Shown here: positions 47,043-55,889 of the stretch, piece after piece
How positions within the stretch are numbered: position 1 is the first letter of the stretch
How the letters are laid out: every line of letters begins with the position of its first letter
From: Segatella cerevisiae
GTDB lineage: Bacteria; Bacteroidota; Bacteroidia; Bacteroidales; Bacteroidaceae
Assembly: GCF_024054555.1 (NCBI RefSeq)
Contig: NZ_JAMXLY010000010.1
Span: 18,930-82,929, forward strand
DNA: 64,000 nt
Reading direction: 5' to 3'
Position numbers and translations under genes: made by a program
Notes under the pieces: model-generated
The model's database searches: none
What the model was told of the DNA's origin: nothing
The model's input: only the letters and a program-made list of their open reading frames with translations

Positions 47043-47083
47043 CATCTGTTCACAACTATAGGTGATAGATTTTTCTTATCACT

Positions 47084-47127
47084 AAAATGGAATCCATTAT
47101 TTTTAGGTATTGTGGGTTCCATTTTTT
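47084..47127 (+). terminator. Intrinsic terminator upstream of flavodoxin
   Basis: The stem AAAATGGAA-CC pairs with GG-TTCCATTTT and is followed by TTTTTTT. It ends whatever is transcribed from upstream before the flavodoxin promoter. Confidence 0.7.
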
Positions 47128-47132
47128 TGTCC

Positions 47133-47140
47133 TATCTTTG
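47133..47140 (+). promoter_or_regulatory. -7 box for flavodoxin
   Basis: It reads TATCTTTG, with a TTG at 47110-47112 in the -33 position. The leader is about 75 nt. Confidence 0.65.
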
Positions 47141-47217
47141 CAGCAATAAAGTTTGTTTTATGCAATTTGTAAGTAAGAATTAAAATCTGATGTATAATTT
47201 CTAAATTAAATAAGACA

Positions 47218-47721
47218 ATGAATAAGACGTATGTAATTTATGGATCCTCTACTGGAACTTGTGAGGATATTGCTTCGAGGATCGGAGAAAAACTTGGTCT
47301 ATCTAATAATGAAATCATTAATGTCGCTCAGTTGACTGCTGCCCAGGTCAACGAAGCCAAGAATCTGATATTGGGAACTTCGACATGGGGCTCCGGTGAA
47401 CTTCAAGATGACTGGTATGATGGACTCAAAACACTTCAGTCTTGTGATTTGAAGGGCAAAACCGTTGCTTTATTCGGCTGCGGGGATTCTGAGAGCTATA
47501 GCGATACTTTCTGTGGGGCTATGTCTGAACTCTATAAAGGCATTAAGGACAGTGGAGCAAAATTCATCGGATCTGTTTCGACCGACGGCTACACTTATAG
47601 TGATTCTGACTCTGTCATTGATAATAAATTCATCGGTCTGGCTTTGGATGACGTGAACGAAAGTGACAAGACAGATGCTCGTATTGAGGCTTGGGTCAAT
47701 CAGATCAAACCTGAACTCTGA
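47218..47721 (+). CDS. fldA: Flavodoxin
   Basis: A 167-residue FMN electron carrier. The phosphate loop YGSSTGTCEDIASRIGEKLG is at about residues 7-26. The isoalloxazine loops are LGTSTWGSGELQDDWYDGL (Trp) and FGCGDSESYSDTFCGAM (Tyr), with a long-chain insertion YTYSDSDSVIDNKFIGLALDD. It probably substitutes for ferredoxin, for example under iron limitation; no Fur-like site was identified. Monocistronic, flanked by terminators. Confidence 0.95.
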   Translation: MNKTYVIYGSSTGTCEDIASRIGEKLGLSNNEIINVAQLTAAQVNEAKNLILGTSTWGSGELQDDWYDGLKTLQSCDLKGKTVALFGCGDSESYSDTFCGAMSELYKGIKDSGAKFIGSVSTDGYTYSDSDSVIDNKFIGLALDDVNESDKTDARIEAWVNQIKPEL

Positions 47722-49572
<1,851 letters not shown>

Positions 49573-49969
49573 ATTCTATTTTGCTCCTAATAAGGGCAAT
49601 TAGATTTTATTGGGAAATGATATTAAGGTCGGGGAGTTGATTGAACTCTCCGGCTTTTTTTGTTTATAGTGTTTCCGTATAAACACCTGCTGTTCTTAAC
49701 AGATTTTAAATCGGTTCACTAATTTCTCTTTTATGCTGCTCCCAATAAAATCCTACCATTCTTAATAAACTTTATACCAGTTTTCCGATTTTGTTTGATC
49801 GGTTTTCGTGTAAAGCCGTTTTGATTTTCTCTTGGCTGAAATTAAATCCTGTAAGGCAGAGGTTGGGATACTTTTTTCTGGTCGGTATAGGATTTTTAGA
49901 CCTTATATGATCTTTATGGTAAGTTTATGGTCAAAAATCTTTTCAAGATTGAGTCCAGGTTACAGTTGA
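49573..49969. other. Intergenic region with the eno terminator
   Basis: The eno terminator is at 49629-49661. The rest (about 300 bp, AT-rich) contains no gene or clear signal that I can recognise. Confidence 0.5.
49629..49661 (+). terminator. Intrinsic terminator of eno
   Basis: A 10-bp stem with two G-U pairs (TCGGGGAGTT with AACTCTCCGG) and a 5-nt loop is followed after GC by TTTTTTT. Confidence 0.85.
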
Positions 49970-50320
49970 TTAGATGAGGGGACTTATTTTATGAGACGAA
50001 AATCTTTTAGAAACTCGGTCATGACATACTTGGAGTAGGTGTCCTATAGCTGCGCGAGGGCACCAGAAGATCATGCGTGGACCGGTCCATCTCATGATTT
50101 CACGTATTTCATTTCTTTTTTCCGGAGCATAGCAATGGTGCGGACAGTCCTTGCAAGCTGGTTTGTTATTTCCCCAACTACAATGGTCTATTTTGAAACT
50201 TGCATAATTGATGAGTTGCAGGTATTTTTCAGGTACTTGATCGGTTCTTAATTTGTGTTTGCAATAGAGCTCGATCATCAATTTTACAATCTGTTTGTCA
50301 CGCTGTTTCTCGGAATTCAT
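49970..50320 (-). CDS. Nitrous-oxide-stimulated-promoter family protein (YgbA-like)
   Basis: A 116-residue cytoplasmic protein with the family pattern MIELYCKHKL, a four-cysteine cluster HCSWGNNKPACKDCPHHCY and RMIFWCPRAAIGHL. The cysteines suggest a metal or iron-sulfur site. In E. coli ygbA belongs to the NsrR nitric-oxide-responsive regulon; whether that applies here is not shown. It follows HU by 16 bp on the same strand. Confidence 0.85.
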   Translation of the reverse strand: MNSEKQRDKQIVKLMIELYCKHKLRTDQVPEKYLQLINYASFKIDHCSWGNNKPACKDCPHHCYAPEKRNEIREIMRWTGPRMIFWCPRAAIGHLLQVCHDRVSKRFSSHKISPLI

Positions 50321-50336
50321 TTTATTTCTTCAAGAT

Positions 50337-50621
50337 TCAGGCGTGTTTACGTGAAAAGATGCTTAGATTATCAGAAGGTTTGAATACAACCTTATCATGA
50401 GCTTCGATTGTGATCTTGTCACCATTTGCAGGATTGACTCCTTGGCGTTCAGAAACGTGTTTCTCATAAAATCTTCCAAAATCAGGTATGCTGACTTCTT
50501 CGTCGCCGTCGCAAACATTGTCAGCGATAGTTCCCAATACCGCATTGACATACTTTGCTGCCTCAGATTTGGAGATGTTGGCTTTTGCTGCAACTGCAGC
50601 CGTTAATTGTGTCTTGTTCAT
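50337..50621 (-). CDS. HU-family DNA-binding protein
   Basis: This 94-residue histone-like protein has an N-terminal helical dimerisation part (MNKTQLTAAVAAKANISKSEAAKYVNAVL) and the beta-arm region VSIPDFGRFYEKHVSERQGVNPANGDKITIEA. The arm tip reads GVNPANGD, where canonical HU has RNPxTG. It bends and compacts DNA as a dimer. The -7 box TAACTTTG (50640-50647, minus) gives a very short leader of about 13 nt. Confidence 0.93.
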   Translation of the reverse strand: MNKTQLTAAVAAKANISKSEAAKYVNAVLGTIADNVCDGDEEVSIPDFGRFYEKHVSERQGVNPANGDKITIEAHDKVVFKPSDNLSIFSRKHA

Positions 50622-50639
50622 ATTCTAGGATTTAGAATG

Positions 50640-50647
50640 CAAAGTTA
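50640..50647 (-). promoter_or_regulatory. -7 box for HU
   Basis: It reads TAACTTTG on the minus strand, an exact consensus match 19 bases from the ATG. Confidence 0.55.
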
Positions 50648-50865
50648 CAAAGAAATTCTCAATCCATAAAACTTTTATAATCCGAATAAGATGCTCAACA
50701 GTTTCCTTTAAAGACTTTTATTCATAAGGCTTCTTTATCAAAGAGTGAAGTGCTATTCTTTATAATTCTATTTATTGTAATTTTATTTATAGTTAAAAAT
50801 TATATATATATAGCATAAAAAATAGTTTTTTTCTTTTTCTTTGTTTGAAAAAGTAATTTTTTTCT

Positions 50866-50873
50866 TATATTTG
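50866..50873 (+). promoter_or_regulatory. -7 box with -33 element for the lipoprotein gene
   Basis: TATATTTG at 50866-50873 with TTTG at 50844-50847 upstream (18 nt between), a good full Bacteroidota promoter in very AT-rich DNA. Confidence 0.7.
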
Positions 50874-50917
50874 TGGTAAAATGTAAATTTATTAATTTAA
50901 ATAAAGGAGGAGAAAAT

Positions 50918-51688
50918 ATGAAAAAAGCTATATCTATTTTTGTTGGGCTATTGACTATTTTAGGTGTTTGTTCATGTAGCGACAATGATGTTAAGGAACC
51001 AGTAGCTAGCAATACAGAGTCGGACATGGAAGTTTTATCTCGTTTTGTTGATGTAAACGAAGCTACAAACGAGTATTACCTCAATGAAGATAAAAAAACA
51101 AGTGCATTGTCTTATATAACAGGACCTGATTTGCAGGATTTGGAAAAAGTTAGTCCTTTGAGTATTGAAAAATTTAAAACTAACTTGCGTGCTTTAAATG
51201 CTCAAGTAGCAAGTGCTGTTTCGAATCCAAATACTGCTTATATTGTTTTTTCTGTAAATGGGAAAACTCTGGTTAAAAAGGTGAAGAAAAATGCGAATTT
51301 TGATATTTCTGTATCTAAGGATGCTATTGCGGGAGCGAGGGCCAATTTCCCTTCTTTGAGTATTAATGGAGGTTCTCAAAGTTCTACGGGGTTTTTTTAT
51401 GATCCCAGTCGAACTCTAAAAATGCAAGTTAATTTAAATCCTGCACTATTTTCTACTTATTATTTCTTTGAAGTATCAGATCCTAATGCGAAGCCAAGTC
51501 CAGACGATGATACAACAACACCAGAAAGTGTTGCTTTTAGTGGAACAGGATCGTTACCGAACAATACCTTTACTTGGACTTCTTATTCGGATGCAAATGT
51601 AGCAGGTAAAGGCTTCAAGTGGGAATTTACAGGAAAGGGTAATAATCCTTCTTCTGGTTTTATAGCTAATTGTACCTTTAGTTATTAA
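50918..51688 (+). CDS. AT-rich lipoprotein of unknown function
   Basis: A 256-residue lipoprotein with signal MKKAISIFVGLLTILGVCSC and lipobox Cys20. A good SD site (AAAGGAGGAG) precedes ATG 50918; the longer frame from 50873 would start at the -7 box and is rejected. The mature part has a helical region to about 135, a beta-type region (KMQVNLNPALFSTYYFFEV), a spacer PNAKPSPDDDTTTPES and a Gly/Ser/Asn/Thr-rich end finishing FIANCTFSY. Composition is more AT-rich than its neighbours, suggesting recent acquisition. No family is recognised. It has its own promoter and terminator. Confidence 0.75.
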   Translation: MKKAISIFVGLLTILGVCSCSDNDVKEPVASNTESDMEVLSRFVDVNEATNEYYLNEDKKTSALSYITGPDLQDLEKVSPLSIEKFKTNLRALNAQVASAVSNPNTAYIVFSVNGKTLVKKVKKNANFDISVSKDAIAGARANFPSLSINGGSQSSTGFFYDPSRTLKMQVNLNPALFSTYYFFEVSDPNAKPSPDDDTTTPESVAFSGTGSLPNNTFTWTSYSDANVAGKGFKWEFTGKGNNPSSGFIANCTFSY

Positions 51689-51746
51689 AAAACGCTTTGA
51701 GGAAATTTTGCTAGATACGAACTTATTTATTTGAATAAAGGTAAGA

Positions 51747-51800
51747 ATAGAGCCATATCAGACTCTATATTCGAGTTCTGATATGGCTCTATTATATTTT
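51747..51800 (+). terminator. Strong intrinsic terminator after the AT-rich lipoprotein
   Basis: A perfect 16-bp stem (51747-51762 with 51777-51792, left arm ATAGAGCCATATCAGA) with a 14-nt loop is followed by TATATTTT. Confidence 0.85.
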
Positions 51801-51923
51801 AAAGGTACATTTAGTGACCTTGAATGGTTCTTATTTTAATTTTAACACATCCTAAAAATATATCTTTTATTCTGTGTACACAAATAAGTACCAAAAATAT
51901 TTTGAACTTTGGATTTAAGTTGT

Positions 51924-51931
51924 TATCTTTG
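51924..51931 (+). promoter_or_regulatory. -7 box for the antitoxin-toxin operon
   Basis: It reads TATCTTTG, with TTG at 51902-51904 near -33, 19 bases before the antitoxin ATG. This supports the 51950 start over the longer frame. Confidence 0.65.
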
Positions 51932-51949
51932 TCCCAAAACATTAAAGCC

Positions 51950-52213
51950 ATGCAAATAGTAACGTCAAGGGAATTTAGGGCCAATCAGAAAAAGTATTTT
52001 GATTTAGCGGAGCGGGGAACGGTATTTGTCTTTCGTAAGAACGCACGTCCCATTGTCATTAGCGTTGCGGATGATGACGATTACCTTTCAAAGGGAGAAC
52101 TTCTGTCTATCCAAAAGGGGTTGAATGACATTAAGAACGGCAGAACTTACAAGATGCAGGATGGTGAGAGCCTTACTGATTTTCTAATGCGCAAGGAAGC
52201 ATGTACGAAATAG
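51950..52213 (+). CDS. Phd/YefM-family antitoxin
   Basis: An 87-residue antitoxin. The family's N-terminal DNA-binding dimer fold is seen in MQIVTSREFRANQKKYFDLAERG, with TVFVFRKNARPIVISV as the central strands. The acidic, probably disordered C-terminal part (SKGELLSIQKGLNDIKNG... ) would wrap the toxin. It would repress its own promoter, which lies immediately upstream. The toxin gene overlaps its last 13 bases. Confidence 0.88.
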   Translation: MQIVTSREFRANQKKYFDLAERGTVFVFRKNARPIVISVADDDDYLSKGELLSIQKGLNDIKNGRTYKMQDGESLTDFLMRKEACTK

Positions 52214-52469
52214 AATTTTCGAGGGAAGCCACAAAGGAACTTCTTAGATTGATGAAATCTGACGTGCAAACCTATAAAAAGTTTGAGAGTCTTATCCCTG
52301 AACTTCGGGAGCATCCCTACACAGGTACGGGGCACCCTCACCAACTTCGTCATGTCAATGGCATTTGGTCGAGAAAACTTGATAAAAAAATCGTCTTTGT
52401 TATATTATTAATGATACGACAGTGGTAGTGTTTGTAGTCTCTGCAATGGGACATTATGATGACAAATAA
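52201..52469 (+). pseudogene. YoeB-family toxin with frameshift in an A7 tract
   Basis: YoeB is a ribosome-dependent mRNase. The first about 62 residues fit the family (MYEIEFSREATKELLRLMKSD, then HPYTGTGHPHQLRHVNGIWSRKLDKK). At 52384-52390 a run of seven A breaks the frame: the zero frame runs VFVILLMIRQW and stops at 52428. One added base (or two removed) restores the expected NRLCYIINDTTVVVFVVSAMGHYDDK up to TAA at 52467-52469, giving about 89 residues, the family's usual length. The restored end contains the catalytic His-Tyr pair (GHY); the shifted end lacks it. It may be a real mutation, transcriptional slippage or a sequencing error. Confidence 0.85.
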
Positions 52470-52798
52470 AAAATAAAGTGCATATTCGTATTTATCATAA
52501 TGTGTATTATATTTTAGAAAGGGCAAAGTTAGGTTTCTTCATTGATGTTGTACTTGTGTCTTCGCCGATGTTGTACTTGTGTATTCATAATGGTTCTTAT
52601 AGACATGGATCTTCAAGTTGTATTCAAGTGTCAGACAATCCTATAATTATTAATGTGGAATTTATTTTTATCTTAAGACTGGTATATTCCGAGTTTCGTG
52701 CCTGTGTCTTAAGAATAGTCACATGATTATAGCCGTTATATTTTTATCCTTCAGTTCGATTTCTCTATAACAGTTATGCGGTGATCTCCATAAATGTT
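52470..52798. other. Intergenic region after the toxin gene
   Basis: An 82-codon frame from a GTG (52478-52726) is unconvincing. A 23-bp unit containing GATGTTGTACTTGTGT is tandemly duplicated at 52544-52566 and 52567-52589. Nothing else was recognised. Confidence 0.45.
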
Positions 52799-53052
52799 AA
52801 ACGCAGTTTGAAGAAATCTTTCCTCAAACTGCGTTTGCTTAAACCTTCAATTCAAAATTAATACCGCTTTTTCTTTAAAAGTTATCCTTTAGATCAATCT
52901 TAATACCTCTGTACCTTGATCCTGTCTTCCAAATCCTAATACCAATATAACTAAATACCTAAAACCTACAACTAACTACTTCATCTAATACCAAATAACT
53001 AAAAACCTAAATTCAAAACCAATCTTAAAACTTCATTACTAACTAACTTTCT
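52799..53052 (-). ncRNA. Candidate small noncoding RNA, cytosine-poor
   Basis: On the minus strand a perfect -7 box TACTTTTG (53058-53065) is followed by about 254 nt without a credible frame, ending in a 13-bp hairpin (52799-52811 with 52824-52836, arm AAACGCAGTTTGA on the plus strand). Nucleotides 53056 to 52925 contain not one cytosine in 132 positions. An about 27-nt segment is repeated imperfectly inside it (52936-52963 and 52985-53011). Promoter, defined end and lack of coding suggest a small RNA, possibly the Bacteroidales-1 class or a 6S-like RNA, which I cannot verify. The U tract after the hairpin is weak. Confidence 0.5.
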
Positions 53053-53057
53053 ACTTG

Positions 53058-53065
53058 CAAAAGTA
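53058..53065 (-). promoter_or_regulatory. -7 box for the candidate small RNA
   Basis: It reads TACTTTTG on the minus strand, exact match to TAnnTTTG. Confidence 0.55.
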
Positions 53066-53516
53066 GTACTTTTTTCAATATATTGTCTTCTAAATCACTG
53101 ATAAAGCTGCTTAAGAGAGGCTTTTCTTGACTTAAATCAATGATTTGTGCACGAACACAGTTTGCTGATTTCACTCTTAATTTGTCCCAAGAAACTTAGA
53201 TAATGGCCATGTTTTCATTTCAGTTTGCATTTTAGAAGAGTTAATACTCTTTTTGTCCGAAGGTATTTGGAAAGTCAGGCGACAATATCAGACCTAATTT
53301 TGTAAAACTATCCCCTACTCTGTACCTGAGAGAAATGCTCAAATGAAAAATACGTATGAGTTAATTATTCTTAATACTTGAAACAATTTTAAGGCATCAT
53401 CCTACTGTGACCGATCTTTTTTGTAATTTTGTTCTCGATTTGCCGTTTAGGCTTGAATAAGTTCTGTCAGAAAGGCAGACGCCTGGCGGTAGAAACCCGT
53501 TTTAGTTTATAAATTA
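53066..53516. promoter_or_regulatory. rplU upstream region and leader
   Basis: These 451 bp are without a gene. TAATTTTG at 53424-53431 is the likely -7 box of rplU, giving a leader of about 80 nt with short hairpin potential (AGGC/GCCT around 53475-53486). A ribosomal-protein leader is possible but not demonstrated. Confidence 0.5.
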
Positions 53517-53834
53517 ATGTACGCAATTGTAGAAATTAACGGTCAGCAGTTTAAGGCTGAAGAAGGCAAGAGCCTCTTCGTGCATCATATCAAGGATGCC
53601 GAGACCGGAAAGACTGTTGAATTCGACAAAGTATTGCTCGTTGACAAGGACGGAGCAGTAACAGTCGGAGCACCGAAAGTAGAAGGTGCAAAAGTGGTAG
53701 TAGAAGTGGTGAATCCTCTCGTAAAGGGTGACAAAGTGCTCGTGTTCAAGATGCATCGTCGTAAGGACGAGCGCAAGCACATTGGCCATCGGACCCATTT
53801 CACAGAACTTAAAGTTAAACAAGTAATCGCTTAA
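53517..53834 (+). CDS. rplU: 50S ribosomal protein L21
   Basis: A 105-residue ribosomal protein that binds 23S rRNA. Landmarks: [18 protein letters not shown] at the start and the [24 protein letters not shown]-terminal rRNA-binding segment (usually KxxRRKxGHRQxxT). rpmA follows after 16 bp, the near-universal rplU-rpmA pairing. Confidence 0.97.
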   Translation: MYAIVEINGQQFKAEEGKSLFVHHIKDAETGKTVEFDKVLLVDKDGAVTVGAPKVEGAKVVVEVVNPLVKGDKVLVFKMHRRKDERKHIGHRTHFTELKVKQVIA

Positions 53835-53850
53835 ATCGGAGGAATTTATT

Positions 53851-54138
53851 ATGGCACATAAGAAAGGTGTAGGTAGTTCTAAGAACGGACGTGAGTCTGC
53901 TTCTAAAAGATTAGGCGTTAAGATCTGGGGTGGTCAAAAGATTACTGCAGGAAATATTATTGTCCGTCAGCGTGGCAACAAGCATTTCCCCGGTGATAAT
54001 GTCGCACAAGGCAAGGATGATACACTCTACGCTCTGACAGACGGTATCGTATACTTCAAGAAAGGAAGCAAGAACAAGAGTACCGTTTCAGTGCTGACGC
54101 CTGAAGACTTTGCTAAGAAAAATCAGGCGGATGCCTGA
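53851..54138 (+). CDS. rpmA: 50S ribosomal protein L27
   Basis: A 95-residue protein whose N-terminal tail reaches the peptidyl-transferase centre. Starts [24 protein letters not shown], then [26 protein letters not shown]. There is no N-terminal cleavable extension of the Firmicutes type. SD-like GGAGG precedes the ATG. Ends the rplU-rpmA operon at the terminator at 54171-54200. Confidence 0.97.
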   Translation: MAHKKGVGSSKNGRESASKRLGVKIWGGQKITAGNIIVRQRGNKHFPGDNVAQGKDDTLYALTDGIVYFKKGSKNKSTVSVLTPEDFAKKNQADA

Positions 54139-54170
54139 CGCATAAGCAAAAACTATTCCAAACAAACAAT

Positions 54171-54205
54171 AAGAGCCTGTTCCCATCGGAGCAGGCTCTT
54201 CATTT
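54171..54205 (+). terminator. Intrinsic terminator of rplU-rpmA
   Basis: A 12-bp stem with one G-U pair (54171-54182 with 54189-54200, arm AAGAGCCTGTTC) is followed by CATTTTT. Confidence 0.8.
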
Positions 54206-54273
54206 TTGGTTCCTTCTCCTTTCCCCTACAAAGATTTTTTTGAGAAAGATTTTCACATTCCGATTTTATTTCG

Positions 54274-54281
54274 TATTTTTG
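54274..54281 (+). promoter_or_regulatory. -7 box for serS
   Basis: It reads TATTTTTG, an exact match, about 65 bases before the ATG. Confidence 0.55.
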
Positions 54282-54345
54282 CTTTCTGTAAAAGTCTTTT
54301 CTGACTGGATGGAATTTAATTTATAAAAATATATAGATATATCTT

Positions 54346-55641
54346 ATGCTTACACTTAAACAGATCAGTGAAGAAACTGAACATGTGATCAAGGGGCTTG
54401 AGAAAAAGCACTTTGAAGGCGCACGCGAATCTATTGAGAAAGTTCTGGAATATGATAAAATACGTCGCGAGGCTCAACAACAAGCTGATGCCAACAAGCA
54501 GCGACAAAACCAACTTTCCAAGCAGGTCGGTGAACTGATGAGATCAGGAAAGAAAGACGAAGCTGATAAAATCAAGACTCAGGTAGCTGACTTGAAAGCT
54601 GATTCCAAGGCTCTTCAGGAAGTGATGGAAAAGTCCCAGAAAGACATGACGGATCTTTTGCTCTCCATTCCAAATATTCCTAATGACGATGTTCCTGAAG
54701 GAAAGGACTTCCATGATAATGTAGTTGTCAAGAATGGTGGTAAAATACCTGACTTGCCTGCTGATGCCCTTTGCCATTGGGATATCTGCAAGAAGTTTAA
54801 TTTGGTGGACTTTGACCTGGGCGTGAAGATTTCAGGTGCTGGTTTCCCTGTTTATATCGGCAAGATGGCTCGTTTCCAGCGTGCCCTTGAAGCCTTTTTC
54901 CTGCAGGAAGCCCGTAAGGATGGCTATCTGGAAGTACAACCGCCTTATGTCGTAAATGAAGATTCCGGTTATGGTACGGGACAGTTGCCTGACAAGGAGA
55001 ACCAGATGTATCACTGCAATCTGGACGACCTCTATCTCATCCCTACTGCCGAAGTTCCGGTGACCAATATTTTCCGGGATGTCATTCTGGAAGAGAAGAA
55101 ATTGCCTGTAAAACTCTGTGCCTATTCCGCATGCTTCCGTCGTGAAGCCGGTTCTTATGGCAAGGATGTACGTGGACTGAACCGTCTGCATCAATTTGAT
55201 AAGGTCGAACTTGTCCGTATCGATACACCGGAACACAGTTATACTTCCCTGAAGGAAATGCTGGATCATGTAGAAGGTCTCTGTCAGAAATTGGAGTTGC
55301 CTTATCACATCCTAAGGCTCTGTGGTGGTGATATGAGTTTCACCTCTTCTATATGCTATGATTTTGAAGTATGGAGCGCAGCTCAAAAGCGCTGGCTGGA
55401 AGTGTCTTCCGTCTCCAATTTCGAGACTTATCAGGCTAACCGTCTGAGATGCCGCTACCGTCGTCAGAGCGACAAGAAGATCACGCTTTGCCATACGCTG
55501 AACGGCTCTGCTTTGGCTTTGCCGCGTATTGTAGCTGCTATTCTTGAAAACAACCAGACTCCTGAGGGTGTCCGTGTTCCGAAAGCACTCGTGCCCTATT
55601 GTGGGTTTGAAATGCTTGATGACAAAAACTTTGATGATTGA
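54346..55641 (+). CDS. serS: Seryl-tRNA synthetase
   Basis: This 431-residue class II synthetase charges tRNA-Ser. The N-terminal long antiparallel coiled coil (about 1-115, very rich in Lys/Glu/Gln) grips the long variable arm. Motif 2 is CFRREAGSYGKDVRGLNRLHQFDKVEL, and motif 3 is TLNGSALALPRIVAAILENNQ. Ends ALVPYCGF with a short tail. Own promoter and a UUCG-loop terminator. Confidence 0.97.
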   Translation: MLTLKQISEETEHVIKGLEKKHFEGARESIEKVLEYDKIRREAQQQADANKQRQNQLSKQVGELMRSGKKDEADKIKTQVADLKADSKALQEVMEKSQKDMTDLLLSIPNIPNDDVPEGKDFHDNVVVKNGGKIPDLPADALCHWDICKKFNLVDFDLGVKISGAGFPVYIGKMARFQRALEAFFLQEARKDGYLEVQPPYVVNEDSGYGTGQLPDKENQMYHCNLDDLYLIPTAEVPVTNIFRDVILEEKKLPVKLCAYSACFRREAGSYGKDVRGLNRLHQFDKVELVRIDTPEHSYTSLKEMLDHVEGLCQKLELPYHILRLCGGDMSFTSSICYDFEVWSAAQKRWLEVSSVSNFETYQANRLRCRYRRQSDKKITLCHTLNGSALALPRIVAAILENNQTPEGVRVPKALVPYCGFEMLDDKNFDD

Positions 55642-55648
55642 TAAATAG

Positions 55649-55676
55649 AAAGAGGAGATTCGTTCTCCTCTTTTCT
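55649..55676 (+). terminator. Intrinsic terminator of serS
   Basis: A 10-bp stem AAAGAGGAGA/TCTCCTCTTT around TTCGT is followed by TTCTGCTTTT. Confidence 0.8.
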
Positions 55677-55889
55677 GCTTTTACCACGGAAAAAACAAAA
55701 GGTTTTCTATTATACAACTTTGAAATTTTGCTCTTTTGACCGGTTACTTTAAGAATTCCTTTTTTAGATCCCAACTGCTAATTTAATTTCTTCATTTCTT
55801 AATTATTTCTTTGCGGGTTGTTCTTGATTCTTCTGCATGACCCGTCCTATATATTCCTTCAGTTTATAGAAAAATTAAATCCAAGTGTT

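Larger units (their letters stand above)
46773..47217. other. Intergenic region: possible small ORF, terminator and flavodoxin promoter
   Basis: Contains a candidate small ORF (46941-47042), an intrinsic terminator (47084-47127) and the flavodoxin -7 box (47133-47140). The rest shows nothing recognisable. Confidence 0.6.

Noticed and set aside
52478..52726. 82-codon frame starting with GTG after the toxin gene
   Set aside because: No promoter close to it, no SD site, unusual composition and a tandem duplication inside it suggest a chance frame.
53470..53500. Similarity of GCCTGGCGGTAG in the rplU leader to the 5' part of E. coli 5S rRNA
   Set aside because: Only about ten bases agree, the rest of 5S rRNA is absent, and L21 does not bind 5S rRNA.
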